This document shows positions 62,135 through 64,000 of a DNA stretch of 64,000 nt, one piece after another (within the stretch, counting starts at the first letter, position 1; each line of letters opens with the position of its first letter). The stretch is taken from positions 186,001 through 250,000 of the forward strand of contig NZ_CP067170.1 of the NCBI RefSeq assembly GCF_028553885.1, read 5' to 3'. The position numbers were made by a program, and so were the translations under genes. The notes under the pieces were generated by a model. The model was not told where the DNA came from. It ran no database searches and worked only from the letters and a program-made list of their open reading frames with translations. The stretch is from Paracoccus aestuarii. GTDB taxonomy: Bacteria > Pseudomonadota > Alphaproteobacteria > Rhodobacterales > Rhodobacteraceae.

Positions 62135-62754
62135 CGTCTCTCCTCTCGGGTGTCGAAGGCGGTCCATCCCATGCGCCAGCGCAGGACGGTCGTCACCGCG
62201 CAGGCGGCGGCGAAGATCCAGGCCAGGACGGGAAACAGGTCGGGCCAGAGGCACATCAGCACGAAGACGGCGATGGTCTCGAACCCCTCGGTCAGCCCGC
62301 CCAGGTAATAGATGCCCTTCTGGGGAAAGGCCTGGGCGGTGCGGCCGCGCTTGGCGGCGATGGCGGCAAAGGCCAGAAAGGACGACCCCGTGCCCACGAA
62401 GGCCGCGATCAGCACCGCCGCGGGCAGGGCGTTGGCCACGGGGTCATGCAGCGCAAAGCCCACCGGCACCAGCGCGTAGAAGACGAAATCCAGCGCGATG
62501 TCCAGAAAGGCGCCCCGGTCGGTCGGCCCGGTGATCCGCGCCACCGCCCCGTCCAGCCCGTCCATCGCCCGGTTGGCCAGCATCAGGACCAGCGCCGCCC
62601 AGAACCAGCCCAGGGCCAGCGACGCGACCGCCCCCAGGCCCAGGGCGAAGCCCGCCACGCTGATCGCATCCGCGCCGATGCCGCGATCGGCCAGGCGGCG
62701 GGCCAGGGGCCGCATCGCGGCGCGCTGCAGGGGCAGCAGATAGGCGTCGATCAT
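62131..62754 (-). CDS. CDP-alcohol phosphatidyltransferase family protein
   Basis: A 207-residue integral membrane enzyme with the family catalytic motif: MDGLDGAVARITGPTDRGAF followed by LDIALD gives D-x2-DG-x2-AR...G-x3-D-x3-D (about residues 65-88) for metal and CDP binding. About six hydrophobic segments follow or flank it. Such enzymes attach an alcohol head group to a CDP-linked lipid. It overlaps the flavoprotein gene by four bases and the YnjB-type gene by four, making a four- or five-gene operon. Specific substrate cannot be read from sequence. Confidence 0.88.
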   Translation of the reverse strand: MIDAYLLPLQRAAMRPLARRLADRGIGADAISVAGFALGLGAVASLALGWFWAALVLMLANRAMDGLDGAVARITGPTDRGAFLDIALDFVFYALVPVGFALHDPVANALPAAVLIAAFVGTGSSFLAFAAIAAKRGRTAQAFPQKGIYYLGGLTEGFETIAVFVLMCLWPDLFPVLAWIFAAACAVTTVLRWRMGWTAFDTREERR

Positions 62755-64000
62755 CCGCGCCTCCAGCGGTGGAACCGCTCCAACAGGGCCAGGGCGCGCG
62801 GATTGACATGCGCGCGCCGCCAAGCGCCCGCGGTGGATTTGGCGGCCTCGGCCCAGGTGGGATAGACATGGACGGTGGACAGGATTTTGCCCAGGCCCAG
62901 CCCGTGCTTCATCGCCAAGGTGAATTCGGCCATCAGATCGCCCGCGTGATCGCCCATGATCGTCACCCCCAGGATTCGGTCGCGCCCCGGCGGGGTCAGC
63001 ACCTTCACGAAACCCCGCGCCGCGCCGTCGGTGATGGCCCGGTCCAGCCCGGCCAGATCGAAGCGCGTCACCTCGACCGCGATGCCCTGCCGCGCGGCCT
63101 CGGCCTCGGACAGGCCGAGCCGCGCGATCTCGGGATCGGTGAAGGTCGCATGGGGGATGACGCGGTAATCCGCCCGGAACCGCCGGATCGACCCGAAAAG
63201 CGCGTTGACGCTGGCGAACCAGGCCTGATGGGCCGCGACATGGGTGAACTGGAAGGGCCCCGCCACGTCCCCCGCGGCCAGGATGTTGGGGAAACGGGTC
63301 TCCAGGAAGTCGTTGACCGCGATGGTCCGGCCGGTGGCGATGCCCAGATCCTCCAGCCCGAACCCCTCCAGCCGGGCGCTGCGGCCCAAGGCGACGATCA
63401 CCCGGTCGAAGCCCAAGCGCGCCGTCCCGCCCGCATGATCCAGATCGACCCAAGCCCCGTCGTCGCGGCCGAAGGCCCGCGCCTCGTGCCCGGTCATCAC
63501 CGCGACCCCGTCGGCCCGCAGCGCCGCGGCCAGCAGGTCCGCGACCTCGGCATCCTCGCGTGGCAGCAGGCGGGGCGCGCGTTCGACCAGCATCACCTGC
63601 GAGCCGAGCCGCGCGAAGGCCTGCGCCAGCTCGCAGCCGATGGGCCCGCCGCCCAGGACCAGCAGCCGGGCGGGCGGCGCGTCCTGATCGCCAAGCGCAT
63701 CCCACAGCGTCTCGGATGTCAGGGGGTCGACGCCGTCCAGCCCGGGAATGGGCGGCAGGACGGGGCGCGCGCCGGTGGCCACGATCACCGCGCGGCTGGT
63801 CAGGCGGCGGGGGCCGTCCGCGCCGGTGATCTCGACCGTCCAGGGATCGACCAGCCGGGCATGGCCGCGCAGCACCTCGACCCCCAGGGCGGTATAGCGT
63901 TCGACGCTGTCATGGGGCGCGATGCGGGCGATGGCCGCGCGCACCCGCGCCATGACTGCGCGAAAGGGCACCGTGGGGGGCGTGTCGGTCAGGCCCCACC
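62751..64000 (-). CDS. Mercuric-reductase/dihydrolipoyl-dehydrogenase-like flavoprotein (partial at window end)
   Basis: At least 416 residues; the N-terminus with the first FAD motif and any redox disulfide lies beyond 64000. Visible: VIVATGARPVLPPIPG, the NAD(P)-binding LLVLGGGPIGCELAQAFARLGSQVMLVERAPRLLPRED, FPNILAAGDVAGPFQFTHVAAHQA and a C-terminal dimer domain ATFTDPEIARLGLSEAEA... STVHVYPTWAEAAK. The last motif has Tyr where lipoyl dehydrogenases have the catalytic His (HPTxxE), which points away from that activity and towards MerA-like or unassigned roles. A GTG at 63971 is internal; the frame stays open to the edge. Confidence 0.87.
   Translation of the reverse strand, partial: WGLTDTPPTVPFRAVMARVRAAIARIAPHDSVERYTALGVEVLRGHARLVDPWTVEITGADGPRRLTSRAVIVATGARPVLPPIPGLDGVDPLTSETLWDALGDQDAPPARLLVLGGGPIGCELAQAFARLGSQVMLVERAPRLLPREDAEVADLLAAALRADGVAVMTGHEARAFGRDDGAWVDLDHAGGTARLGFDRVIVALGRSARLEGFGLEDLGIATGRTIAVNDFLETRFPNILAAGDVAGPFQFTHVAAHQAWFASVNALFGSIRRFRADYRVIPHATFTDPEIARLGLSEAEAARQGIAVEVTRFDLAGLDRAITDGAARGFVKVLTPPGRDRILGVTIMGDHAGDLMAEFTLAMKHGLGLGKILSTVHVYPTWAEAAKSTAGAWRRAHVNPRALALLERFHRWRRG

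Overview
The window is GC-rich (roughly two-thirds G+C by eye), densely packed, and typical of an alphaproteobacterial chromosome. Abundant TRAP and ABC importers, an EcfG/NepR-type sigma/anti-sigma pair, a DUF2848-TRAP cluster and overall gene style suggest a Rhodobacterales member, most likely Paracoccus-like. That assignment is inference from gene content; no rRNA is present to settle it. I saw no tRNA, rRNA, CRISPR array, insertion sequence or prophage gene.

Region by region: (1) 1-1135, the end of a molybdate importer (modB tail, modC). (2) 1351-5115, a sulfate importer cysA-sbp-cysT-cysW with overlapping genes. (3) 5176-8038, a carbon-starvation-type permease (CstA), a small protein ending in Cys-Cys, and a single-domain ArsA/Get3-like ATPase in overlapping order. 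(4) 8093-12674, an FAD/NAD-binding protein, a ribbon-helix-helix regulator behind a large dyad, a PHB-depolymerase-type esterase and a GlcD-like FAD oxidase. (5) 12675-30386, a hexuronate and unsaturated-uronate catabolic island: uxuA-kdgK on the plus strand, and on the minus strand uxaC, a TRAP importer, a KdgF-like cupin, kduI, kduD, uxuB and uxaA, followed by a dipeptide-type ABC importer. A GntR/FCD regulator is divergent from uxaC. A near-identical operator, CTAATATGYTAGT, lies in both the uxuA promoter and the uxaC/gntR promoter, so both arms are probably under this regulator. Together these genes take glucuronate, galacturonate and unsaturated uronates to 2-keto-3-deoxygluconate and then KDPG; the final aldolase is not in the window.

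(6) 30393-34784, a second sulfate importer (sbp-cysT-cysW-short cysA) preceded by two tiny ORFs and an Rrf2-family regulator; the promoter carries a dyad. (7) 34948-41024, an Lrp-type regulator and a second dipeptide-type ABC importer. (8) 41139-46709, a three-gene operon of unknown function and a polar amino-acid ABC importer containing an M14-type deacylase, divergent from an RpiR regulator at 46772. (9) 47694-49375, a soluble aldose dehydrogenase with a small cytochrome c. (10) 49488-56084, a TRAP importer clustered with an amidase, DUF2848, a DUF1445 hydro-lyase and a LysR regulator: an uncharacterised catabolic locus. (11) 56133-57001, an ECF/EcfG-like sigma factor divergent from a NepR-like anti-sigma factor. 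(12) 57009-64000, a DUF302 protein, a SelD-N-terminal-type oxidoreductase, a YnjBCD-type ABC importer whose permease gene carries an apparent +1 frameshift, a CDP-alcohol phosphotransferase and a truncated mercuric-reductase-like flavoprotein.

A recurring theme is a strong GC-rich hairpin directly after a periplasmic-protein gene and before the next gene of the operon (18685, 27165, 39391, 48071), which may set unequal expression within operons. No gene-free stretch exceeds about 300 bases.
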